Assembly: GCA_031260745.1 (NCBI GenBank)
Contig: JAISKY010000125.1
Span: 1 to 5,510, forward strand
Length of the DNA: 5,510 nucleotides
Direction: 5' to 3'
Source of the DNA: Oscillospiraceae bacterium
GTDB lineage: Bacteria; Bacillota; Clostridia; Oscillospirales; Oscillospiraceae
The translations under genes were made by a program, and so were the position numbers. Under the pieces are notes generated by a model, which searched no databases, had not been told where the DNA came from, and saw nothing but the letters and a program-made list of their open reading frames with translations. Below, piece after piece: positions 1 to 5,264 of the stretch. Each line of letters opens with the position of its first letter. The stretch's first letter is position 1.

Positions 1-438
1 ATGCCGGTGCTTGTGTACAGGCTTATGCAGTACACGATGCTTGACGTTCTCTCCAAAGAAGTGGGTTCGGAGCAGGCTAACGAGTATTTCCGTCAGGCGG
101 GATTCCTCGCGGGAACAGAGTTCGCGAAACATATGCTTGACTTAACCGTCAGCTTCGACGAATTTGTCGCAAATTTGCAGTTAAAGCTGCAAAAGTTGAG
201 AATCGGAATTCTGCGTATGGAAGCGTTCGACCACGAAACCGGCGATATAATTCTTACGGTCGGCGAGGACCTGGATTGCAGCGGACTGCCTGTTACTAAC
301 GAAACCGTATGTAACTACGACGAGGGCTTTATCGCGGGTATCCTTGAAGCGTATACCGGAAAAGCCTATGACATACGCGAGGTAGACTGCTGGGCTAACG
401 GCGACCGCGTTTGCCGTTTCAAAGGCAAAGTAGTATAG
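1..438 (+). CDS. V4R (4-vinyl reductase) domain protein, probably 5'-truncated
   Basis: A small soluble protein that is almost entirely a V4R domain, a ligand- or metal-sensing fold related to the 4-vinyl reductase domain of bacteriochlorophyll synthesis and found in many regulators. Seen: the C-terminal half carries the family pattern, with Cys104, a Gly-Phe-x-x-Gly run near 109-113, Glu127, Cys130, Gly134 and Cys138, plus an extra Cys93. The spaced cysteines could bind a metal; that is inference. No signal peptide or membrane segment is visible. Met1 is the first base of the window, so no ribosome binding site can be checked, and the true start may lie upstream. The next gene, 60-80 bp on, is a diguanylate cyclase on the same strand, which suggests this protein senses a signal for it. 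The ligand is unknown. The domain call is fairly sure; the start is not. Confidence 0.8.
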   Translation: MPVLVYRLMQYTMLDVLSKEVGSEQANEYFRQAGFLAGTEFAKHMLDLTVSFDEFVANLQLKLQKLRIGILRMEAFDHETGDIILTVGEDLDCSGLPVTNETVCNYDEGFIAGILEAYTGKAYDIREVDCWANGDRVCRFKGKVV

Positions 439-485
439 ATAATGAAAGATTTCATTTAGACAAACATAATGTAAAAAGCCAAAAC

Positions 486-490
486 GGAGG
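486..490 (+). promoter_or_regulatory. Ribosome binding site of the diguanylate cyclase gene
   Basis: A full GGAGG lies here. It is 29 nt from the TTG at 520, which is too far for normal initiation, but 8 nt from an in-frame ACG at 499-501. The frame is open back to the TAA at 472-474, and no ATG, GTG or TTG occurs between the GGAGG and 520. The site therefore argues for initiation at ACG 499, or for a mutated start codon. Confidence 0.6.
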
Positions 491-519
491 ACACACCAAC
501 GGACAGAACTGCCAGTATA

Positions 520-1401
520 TTGTTTGAGTATTTACGCTCTGCTATATACAATCCCGCTGAGGCAAAAATGAATGTCGATGAACTCCCCGAAAGTTTTCAG
601 GACTTGGGGTTGGGTTTGGTTTACTATTGTGAGTGTGTTAACGAGATGCGTACTTTGGCCGCTGAAATGTCAAAAGGTAATCTTGATTGTAAACTTCCTC
701 CGCCGGATAACGAAATGGCGGCTCAACTGAAGTCGCTTCACGCTTCGTTACGCCATTTGTCGTGGCAGGCGCGTGAAGTCGCCAGGGGCGATTATAAACA
801 ACGGGTTGACTTTATGGGTGAATTTTCGGAGTCGTTTAACACGATGATTGCTCAGCTTAGACGTCATCACGAAAGTCTTATCGAAGAAATAAAAGAAGTA
901 AAAGACCAAAACGAGGAGCTTACCGGCGTAGCGTATTTTGACGCGCTTACGGGTCTGTTTAACCGCGCCTATGGAATGCACACTCTGCAAGAGTGGCTTG
1001 CGAACGGAAGAAGTTTTACTATTTGTTTCATTGATATGGACAATCTGAAATATGTCAATGACAAGTACGGACACAACGAGGGCGACCGCTATATTCTCGC
1101 GGTTGCCAAAGCGCTCCAGTCTTTTCCGGGAGATACGGTCGTATGCCGTTTGGGCGGCGACGAGTTTATGATTCTCGCGCCGGGCATTGACGAAGCGACA
1201 GCGGAGAAGATGCTGAACGATATTAGAAACAAAGTCATACAGGTATCAGACGCTCCGGACATTCCGTATTATACCAGTCTTAGTTACGGTGTTATTATGA
1301 CAAAGCCGAAAGAAACCCGTGAAGCAAGCGAACTTCTTAGTATTGCCGATGCGAAAATGTATGAGTTCAAGCGTAACGCTAAAATGGAACGAAAAAACTG
1401 A
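520..1401 (+). CDS. Cytoplasmic HAMP-like diguanylate cyclase (GGDEF domain)
   Basis: Predicted to make the second messenger c-di-GMP from two GTP. Residues counted from the TTG at 520: a helical N-terminal part (1-45), a HAMP-like signalling region (about 42-115, with Gly-Asn-Leu near 53-55 and Gly-Asp-Tyr at 90-92), a short coiled coil (115-135), then the GGDEF domain (about 138-290). The domain has the Asp-x-Leu-Thr-Gly-Leu-x-Asn-Arg entry motif (141-149), metal-binding Asp172/Asp174, the Asn180 and Gly-His-x-x-Gly-Asp loop (184-189) and an intact GGDEF at 212-216. The inhibitory RxxD site expected just upstream is absent (Pro-Gly-Asp-Thr there), so product feedback through that site is unlikely. 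No transmembrane segment is seen, so input probably comes from a partner such as the upstream V4R protein. The start is uncertain: 520 is the first standard start codon, but the ribosome binding site favours ACG 499, adding seven residues (Thr-Asp-Arg-Thr-Ala-Ser-Ile). Confidence 0.9.
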   Translation: MFEYLRSAIYNPAEAKMNVDELPESFQDLGLGLVYYCECVNEMRTLAAEMSKGNLDCKLPPPDNEMAAQLKSLHASLRHLSWQAREVARGDYKQRVDFMGEFSESFNTMIAQLRRHHESLIEEIKEVKDQNEELTGVAYFDALTGLFNRAYGMHTLQEWLANGRSFTICFIDMDNLKYVNDKYGHNEGDRYILAVAKALQSFPGDTVVCRLGGDEFMILAPGIDEATAEKMLNDIRNKVIQVSDAPDIPYYTSLSYGVIMTKPKETREASELLSIADAKMYEFKRNAKMERKN

Positions 1402-1430
1402 TTCAGCCGATTCAGCTGAGAAATAGAGAG

Positions 1431-1471
1431 GGACAAAATCCGCGAGCCCTTATGGCTCTTGGATTTTGTCC
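1431..1471 (+). terminator. Long hairpin after the diguanylate cyclase gene (possible terminator)
   Basis: A perfect 11-bp inverted repeat (1431-1441 with 1461-1471) encloses a second 5-bp stem (1444-1448 with 1454-1458) and a 5-nt loop. It lies 29 bp after the stop codon, where a terminator is expected. Neither strand has a following T run, so it is not a classic intrinsic terminator. It may instead be a transcript-end stabiliser or a Rho-assisted end. Confidence 0.5.
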
Positions 1472-1540
1472 GTATCGAAACGCGAATCAATTATATTTAT
1501 TAGCTTAAACTGATATATTATTCTAATATTGAAAAAATCT

Positions 1541-1579
1541 ATTTTGACTGCTTGCCGCATAGAGGAAAGCAGTCAAAAT
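1541..1579 (-). terminator. 13-bp perfect hairpin upstream of tsaD, terminator-like on the minus strand
   Basis: The arms 1541-1553 and 1567-1579 pair perfectly over 13 bp around a 13-nt loop. Read on the minus strand, the hairpin is followed within three bases by a run of six T (complement of the A run at 1532-1537), the layout of an intrinsic terminator. On the plus strand there is no T run, so there it would be a structured leader for tsaD. No minus-strand gene that would need stopping is visible here. Confidence 0.4.
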
Positions 1580-1591
1580 TTCGCGGAACTA

Positions 1592-1608
1592 AAGAGTTTT
1601 TAACTCTT
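1592..1608 (+). promoter_or_regulatory. Small hairpin just upstream of tsaD
   Basis: A 7-bp perfect AT-rich stem (1592-1598 with 1602-1608) with a 3-nt loop ends 10 nt before the tsaD ribosome binding site. It also lies just before the ATG at 1614, a poor context for starting there. A regulatory role is only a suggestion. Confidence 0.3.
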
Positions 1609-1618
1609 AACTGATGTT

Positions 1619-1623
1619 GGAGG
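1619..1623 (+). promoter_or_regulatory. Ribosome binding site that fixes the tsaD start
   Basis: GGAGG lies downstream of the ATG at 1614 and 5 nt before the TTG at 1629. No comparable site precedes the ATG, so the TTG is the better start. Confidence 0.75.
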
Positions 1624-1628
1624 AAACA

Positions 1629-2645
1629 TTGCTTATACTATCAATTGAGTCGTCGTGCGACGAAACCGCCGCCGCGGTAACATTGGACGGTCGTACGGCG
1701 CTGGCGGACGAGATTTTCTCACAGGTTGACCTGCACAAAATCTACGGCGGAGTTGTACCGGAGATTGCCTCACGTAAACACATCGAGCTGGTTGACCATC
1801 TCGCGGACAGCGCGTTAAAAACCGCAGGAATATCCAAATCGGACATCGACGCGGTCGCGGTAACTTACGCGCCCGGACTAATCGGAGCGCTGCTTGTCGG
1901 AGTTAACTTCGCAAAGTCGGCCGCGTTCGGACTTGACAAACCGCTGATTCCGGTTCACCATATCAGAGGTCACATCGCGGCGAACTATATCGCGTATCCG
2001 GAGCTTGAACCTCCGTTTTTGTGTCTTGTCGTTTCCGGTGGACACAGTCTAATCGCGGGCGTTGACGGATACACCGATTTCAGGATTATCGGCACGACTC
2101 GCGACGACGCGGCGGGCGAATGTTTTGACAAAGTCGCGAGAATTCTGGGGCTTGGCTATCCGGGCGGACCGCCGTTGGATAAACTCGCGCAGACCGCGGT
2201 CAGCGATACTATGTTTACGCTTCCGGTTTCCAAAATTGAGGGGCGGGAGTTCGATTGCTCGTTCTCCGGTCTGAAAACCACCGTTGTGAATCTCGTCCAT
2301 AACGCGGAGCAAAAAGGTGAAACGCTCGCTAAAGCTGAACTTGCGTCCGCGTTCAGCAAAGCGGTCAGCGACGCGCTAATACCCCGTACCATCGAAGCCG
2401 CGAAGCGGTTCGGCTACGGCAAAGTAGCGGTCGCGGGCGGAGTAGCGGCGAACAGCCGAATCAGAGCCGATTTGGAAATCGCCTGCCTTGATAACGGACT
2501 TACTTTGTACCGTCCTCCGCTGAAATTGTGCGCGGACAACGCCGCTATGATTGGGTGTCAGGGTTATTATGAATTTCTCGCGGGAAACGTCGCGAAAACC
2601 GACCTAAACGCGGTAGCGTCGCTTCCTCTAAGCACGAAATGGTAG
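1629..2645 (+). CDS. tsaD: tRNA N6-threonylcarbamoyladenosine (t6A37) transferase TsaD
   Basis: TsaD (also YgjD/Gcp) transfers the threonylcarbamoyl group from its AMP carrier to A37 of tRNAs that read ANN codons, working in the cytoplasm with TsaB and TsaE; TsaC/TsaC2 makes the intermediate. From the TTG start it has 338 residues, the normal length. Seen: the Ser-Cys-Asp-Glu-Thr motif at 9-13, metal ligands His111 and His115 in His-Ile-Arg-Gly-His, Ser-Gly-Gly-His-Ser at 136-140, the Asp-Asp-Ala-Ala-Gly-Glu nucleotide-site run at 159-164, Phe-Ser-Gly-Leu-Lys-Thr at 212-217, Ala-Gly-Gly-Val-Ala-Ala-Asn at 269-275 and metal ligand Asp303. The TTG start is chosen because GGAGG sits 5 nt before it, it places the two His at the same numbers as in E. 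coli TsaD, and it gives a typical N terminus. An ATG at 1614 would add five residues. The gene stands alone, with no tsaB, tsaE or rimI beside it. No convincing promoter was found. Confidence 0.97.
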   Translation: MLILSIESSCDETAAAVTLDGRTALADEIFSQVDLHKIYGGVVPEIASRKHIELVDHLADSALKTAGISKSDIDAVAVTYAPGLIGALLVGVNFAKSAAFGLDKPLIPVHHIRGHIAANYIAYPELEPPFLCLVVSGGHSLIAGVDGYTDFRIIGTTRDDAAGECFDKVARILGLGYPGGPPLDKLAQTAVSDTMFTLPVSKIEGREFDCSFSGLKTTVVNLVHNAEQKGETLAKAELASAFSKAVSDALIPRTIEAAKRFGYGKVAVAGGVAANSRIRADLEIACLDNGLTLYRPPLKLCADNAAMIGCQGYYEFLAGNVAKTDLNAVASLPLSTKW

Positions 2646-2708
2646 ACATAATGTGTATAACTTTGTGCAAATGTTAATATGTAAACCAACGCGGATATTA
2701 ATTTACGC

Positions 2709-4256
2709 TCAATTTTGCTCCGCGAGATAAATACTATACCGCGACTGAATAAGCTCGGCGGTACGTTTTGCGTCCTGAGTTCCACCGAAAAACGCCTGGA
2801 TTTCCTCCGCTATTATCTTATTGACGTTCCAAAAATCCTCGTCGCCGTACTGACGCGTCGGAGCGTGTATAGGCAGACTTGCTTCTTCGATAAGTTTTAG
2901 AAATTCCGCTAAATCGGATTTCATATACGGCGCGATTTCCGGCGGGCTAAGCGTACCAACTGCGTCGTCAATTATTTCCTTGTCATATTCAAGTAAACTC
3001 AAAAGCTCCTTAGCATTTTGCGTATCTTTCTTAATCTCTTTCTCCAATATCTCCCGTTTCAGCGGTATCATTCTAAGGTCGCCGCCGCCGAACGACATAA
3101 AGCTAAGCGACCACAGCTTGTCAATGAACTGCCTCGCGCCCTCGAGGTTCGGCGAGTTCGCCGATACCGCCACCGGAAACTCCAGATTAAACGAAGTCGC
3201 GTTCGCGCCCGGAATACCGACATAAGTTACCGACTCTCCGTGGAAAAGTCCTTTCATTAGTTTGTGGTAAAATAATATCGTGCCGTGAGCCCTCGACATC
3301 GCGGTCGAAAAAACTCCAAGCAAAGAATCGTTTTCTTTTACGCCGACGTGCGACTGAACTTCCGGATATTTTGAGAGGGCGTTCGTATAATAAAGCGGTA
3401 AAGAGTTACCATACGACGGGTCTTTCTCAATCCTCGTAAGCGCGGCTTCGGCGGGTAGTTTAGCGCAAAACTCAAGAATTTTGATAAACTCCGGACTGTC
3501 GAAATTACACGTCGCCGAGCTTTTGTCAACAAATTGCAGTTCCGCGGTTGAGGCAAGCGCGAGACAGATTTGCTTATTGGTCAAGCCCATAATAAACGCC
3601 TTATCGCCGTTTACGTTGAAACGCTCCCACTCCGCGTACAGGTCGTCAAGCGACATCTCGCCGCTCGTACCGATGTTGGAACTCAATCCGTAAAATGTCG
3701 TAAGCGTAATCCCCGGCGAAACCTCGTAAAGTTTGCCGTCGGTTTTCATCGCTTCTAACGGTCCGGTGAAATATTCCTCCGGATTAAACCAGTCGCTCAT
3801 ATCGTATAACACACCCAACTCGGCGAAGCGCTCTACCGGCATACCGAACGTAAGAAACATATCCGGAGCTTGTCCGGCGATTATCTCCGAGTTCAGCCGA
3901 TACGTCGATTCCGACACGGACGCGTCGCCGTAGTCGATAATCCGCGCTTCGTAGTCCTTGTTTGTAGCTCTGAAACTTTGTACGGCGTTTTCAAGCCAGT
4001 GGTAAGCGTCCGCGAGTTCATCGCTCCCGCTTGAAAACGCTCCTATGTAGAATACGCGTTTGCCGTCCTCGGAAACTTCTTCGCGTACGAACTGCGTCGG
4101 CGCGGGTGACTCCGTTGGCGCGTTCGACGGCGACGGGCTTTGAGCCGCGGTCGGAGTTTCGCTCGGCTCGGTCGTAGGTTCGGCGGACGAATTTGAACAA
4201 CCCGCGAATACGGTCACTAAAGTCGCGATTAAGAGCAATACTGATATTTTCCGCAT
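2709..4256 (-). CDS. ABC-type extracellular solute-binding lipoprotein
   Basis: A 515-residue secreted lipoprotein of the extracellular solute-binding class, probably family 1 (sugar- or oligosaccharide-type). Seen: a charged, hydrophobic signal peptide (1-19) with lipobox Val-Phe-Ala-Gly-Cys and lipidated Cys20; a low-complexity Pro/Thr/Ser/Glu linker (about 26-55) that would lift the domain off the membrane; then the binding domain, with the family's Ile-Ile-Ala-Gly-Gln-Ala-Pro-Asp-Met segment followed by Leu-Gly-Val-Leu-Tyr-Asp-Met. The substrate cannot be told. The start at 4256 is chosen because GGAG (4266-4269, complement) lies 9 nt before it; the ATG at 4271 overlaps that site and is too early. 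The gene converges with tsaD (63 bp between stops, no clear terminator) and has its own consensus promoter. No permease or ATPase genes adjoin it, so it may work with a distant transporter or act as a surface sensor. Confidence 0.88.
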   Translation of the reverse strand: MRKISVLLLIATLVTVFAGCSNSSAEPTTEPSETPTAAQSPSPSNAPTESPAPTQFVREEVSEDGKRVFYIGAFSSGSDELADAYHWLENAVQSFRATNKDYEARIIDYGDASVSESTYRLNSEIIAGQAPDMFLTFGMPVERFAELGVLYDMSDWFNPEEYFTGPLEAMKTDGKLYEVSPGITLTTFYGLSSNIGTSGEMSLDDLYAEWERFNVNGDKAFIMGLTNKQICLALASTAELQFVDKSSATCNFDSPEFIKILEFCAKLPAEAALTRIEKDPSYGNSLPLYYTNALSKYPEVQSHVGVKENDSLLGVFSTAMSRAHGTILFYHKLMKGLFHGESVTYVGIPGANATSFNLEFPVAVSANSPNLEGARQFIDKLWSLSFMSFGGGDLRMIPLKREILEKEIKKDTQNAKELLSLLEYDKEIIDDAVGTLSPPEIAPYMKSDLAEFLKLIEEASLPIHAPTRQYGDEDFWNVNKIIAEEIQAFFGGTQDAKRTAELIQSRYSIYLAEQN

Positions 4257-4265
4257 AATAATAAT

Positions 4266-4269
4266 CTCC
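4266..4269 (-). promoter_or_regulatory. Ribosome binding site of the solute-binding lipoprotein gene
   Basis: GGAG on the minus strand, 9 nt before the ATG at 4256-4254. It overlaps the first bases of the ATG at 4271, which rules that codon out as a likely start. Confidence 0.75.
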
Positions 4270-4270
4270 A

Positions 4271-4308
4271 TTTACGTTTATTTACGTTTATTTACGTTTA
4301 TTTACGTT
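4271..4308. repeat. 10-bp tandem repeat in the lipoprotein gene leader
   Basis: Three exact copies of TTTACGTTTA (plus strand) and a fourth missing its last two bases. The unit is one DNA helical turn long. The array starts about two bases after the predicted transcription start of the minus-strand lipoprotein gene and ends at its ribosome binding site, so it makes up nearly the whole 5' leader. It could be a repeated operator, an unstructured ribosome-loading leader or a slippage-prone tract. Confidence 0.9.
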
Positions 4309-4316
4309 CCTATGAC

Positions 4317-4345
4317 ATTATACACCGCATTGTTTAATTTGTCAA
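4317..4345 (-). promoter_or_regulatory. Consensus promoter for the solute-binding lipoprotein gene
   Basis: On the minus strand, TTGACA (4345-4340) and TATAAT (4322-4317) are separated by exactly 17 bp, a perfect match to the housekeeping sigma consensus. The start of transcription should fall near 4310, giving a leader of about 54 nt. Confidence 0.9.
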
Positions 4346-4358
4346 GAACAATTTTCAA

Positions 4359-4438
4359 AAATTTGCGGAGTTTGTTTATTTTCACGAATCTCCGCCGCCG
4401 CTCTCGATTATAAAATCGGGCTTGACAAATTTGCGGAG
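4359..4438. repeat. 12-bp direct repeat in the divergent promoter region
   Basis: AAATTTGCGGAG occurs at 4359-4370 and again at 4427-4438, 68 bp apart. The first copy lies 13 bp upstream of the lipoprotein -35 box; the second starts at the last base of the rimM -35 box and fills most of that promoter's spacer. A partial inverted copy (TCTCCGC, 4389-4395) lies between them. A shared regulator site is possible. Confidence 0.5.
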
Positions 4439-4450
4439 ATATGTTATAAT
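4422..4450 (+). promoter_or_regulatory. Consensus promoter for rimM
   Basis: TTGACA (4422-4427), a 17-bp spacer and TATAAT (4445-4450), with an extended -10 TG at 4442-4443. It is a perfect consensus promoter. Its +1 should fall at about 4456-4458, on the rimM start codon itself. Confidence 0.92.
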
Positions 4451-4456
4451 GCGCGA

Positions 4457-4945
4457 GTGAAACAATTTCTTGAGTGCGGACGCGCCGTGAATACTCACGG
4501 ACTAAAGGGTGAGCTAAAGGTCGTGCCGTGGAGCGACTCTCCGGATACGCTCGCGGAGCTTAGCCGCGTTTTTATCGGCTCGGACGAGTACAAAATCACA
4601 TCAGCCAAAGTTCACGGCGGGCTTGTAATTATGAAACTTGACGGAGTTGACGGAGTTGACGCGGCAATTCGGCTGAAAGGTAAAGTTTTGTTGGCGGACC
4701 GCTCGGACTTTGAACTTGAGGACGGCTCGTTTTTCGTCCAGGACGTACTGGGTTTTCCGGTGTTCGACGAAAGCGGAACGTTGCTTGGCGAACTCGCGGA
4801 TATTCTGCCTCTGCCCGCCTCCGACGTGTTCGTCGTGCGCGGAGCAGACTCCGCCGAGCGTCTGATTCCCAACGTCCCGGAGTTCGTCAAACTCGTAGAC
4901 GTCGAAAACCAACGCGTCGTCGTCGCTCCCATTGAGGGAATGTAA
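4457..4945 (+). CDS. rimM: 16S rRNA processing / 30S maturation factor RimM
   Basis: RimM binds ribosomal protein uS19 (RpsS) and helps mature the 3' (head) domain of the 30S subunit. The 162 residues match the usual length. Seen: the N-terminal RimM barrel with Thr13-His14-Gly15-Leu16-Lys17-Gly18-Glu19 and a Pro-Trp-Ser-Asp segment (24-27); then the C-terminal PRC-barrel domain from about Phe92, with a Gly-Glu-Leu-Ala-Asp-Ile strand (111-116), Asp123-Val-Phe and the closing Leu-Ile-Pro-Asn-Val-Pro-Glu-Phe-Val (136-144). The GTG at 4457 is the only start that keeps the first strand, and no ribosome binding site stands at a usable distance. With the promoter +1 at the same place, the mRNA looks leaderless. 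RimM normally sits in rpsP-rimM-trmD-rplS; here the next gene is a tRNA, so it is detached. A 9-bp repeat near 4640-4660 encodes Gly-Val-Asp twice. Confidence 0.95.
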   Translation: MKQFLECGRAVNTHGLKGELKVVPWSDSPDTLAELSRVFIGSDEYKITSAKVHGGLVIMKLDGVDGVDAAIRLKGKVLLADRSDFELEDGSFFVQDVLGFPVFDESGTLLGELADILPLPASDVFVVRGADSAERLIPNVPEFVKLVDVENQRVVVAPIEGM

Positions 4946-4995
4946 CAAAGTACAACGTATATGTGAGAACAGTCGGAAATTGAATATTTCAACGC

Positions 4996-5084
4996 GGAGG
5001 GTTACCCAAGTGGTCGTAAGGGGGCGGTCTTGAAAACCGTTTGGGGGCAACCTCACAAGAGTTCGAATCTCTTACCCTCCGCCA
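4996..5084 (+). tRNA. tRNA-Ser (anticodon UGA)
   Basis: A complete 89-nt class II serine tRNA that reads UCA and probably other UCN codons. Seen: acceptor stem 4996-5002 with 5074-5080; D arm 5005-5022 with a 3-bp stem; anticodon stem 5024-5028 with 5036-5040 (one G-U pair); 7-nt loop with TGA at 5031-5033; long variable arm at 5041-5056 that folds into a 4-bp stem; T arm 5057-5073 with loop TTCGAAT; discriminator G5081; CCA encoded at 5082-5084. It lies 50 bp after rimM on the same strand with no convincing promoter between, so it is probably transcribed from the rimM promoter and cut out. Confidence 0.97.
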
Positions 5085-5123
5085 ATACACTTAATATCCG
5101 AACCCACGAGCCGTATTTTATCT

Positions 5124-5154
5124 TTGTCAAAGGTTCGTTTGGCATTGTTATAAT
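5124..5154 (+). promoter_or_regulatory. Possible promoter between tRNA-Ser and the terminator
   Basis: TATAAT (5149-5154) with an extended -10 TG at 5146-5147, and a TTGTCA -35 (5124-5129) at a long 19-bp spacing. Transcription would start near 5161 and meet the terminator at about 5212, giving a transcript of about 50 nt, unless it was meant for a gene now displaced by the insertion sequence. Confidence 0.4.
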
Positions 5155-5175
5155 GCGGTAAAATGCAAAAAGCCC

Positions 5176-5212
5176 AAAAAGAGGCAACGGATTTTGTCTG
5201 TTACCTCTTTTT
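5176..5212 (+). terminator. Bidirectional intrinsic terminator after tRNA-Ser
   Basis: The arms 5176-5188 and 5200-5212 pair over 13 positions with one C-A mismatch around an 11-nt loop; the 3' arm ends in five T. On the minus strand the opposite arm also ends in T, followed by a second T run, so it should stop transcripts from rimM/tRNA-Ser and also those leaving the insertion sequence on the right. Confidence 0.85.
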
Positions 5213-5229
5213 GTTGTCACTGTCAAGAG

Positions 5230-5264
5230 GAAATGTACCAGTTATGGCAAATAGAAATGTACCA
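5230..5264. repeat. Terminal repeats of the IS21-like element
   Basis: GAAATGTACCA occurs at 5230-5240 and 5254-5264, spaced 24 bp start to start. IS21-family ends carry several such copies, taken to be transposase (IstA) binding sites. Confidence 0.8.

Noticed and set aside
441..456. A 6-bp AT-rich hairpin after the V4R gene, considered as a terminator.
   Set aside because: The stem is weak and has no T run; the V4R and cyclase genes are more likely co-transcribed.
2646..2708. The gap between tsaD and the lipoprotein gene, examined for a shared terminator.
   Set aside because: Only short, weak pairings are present; no stem with a T run could be supported.
4257..4456. The 10-bp repeat array considered as a CRISPR array or plasmid-type iteron origin.
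   Set aside because: There are no spacers, the unit is too short for CRISPR, and no replication initiator gene or AT-rich origin layout is present. Position in a promoter leader explains it better.
4449..4460. A three-codon leader frame whose TGA overlaps the rimM GTG, considered as translational coupling.
   Set aside because: Its ATG lies within the -10 box and would not be transcribed from the strong promoter seen; it stays possible only if a further upstream promoter exists.
1461..5198. A 10-base string (GGATTTTGTC) is shared by the hairpin at 1431-1471 and the loop of the terminator at 5176-5212.
   Set aside because: Ten-base matches are expected by chance in a window of this size, and the surrounding bases do not match.
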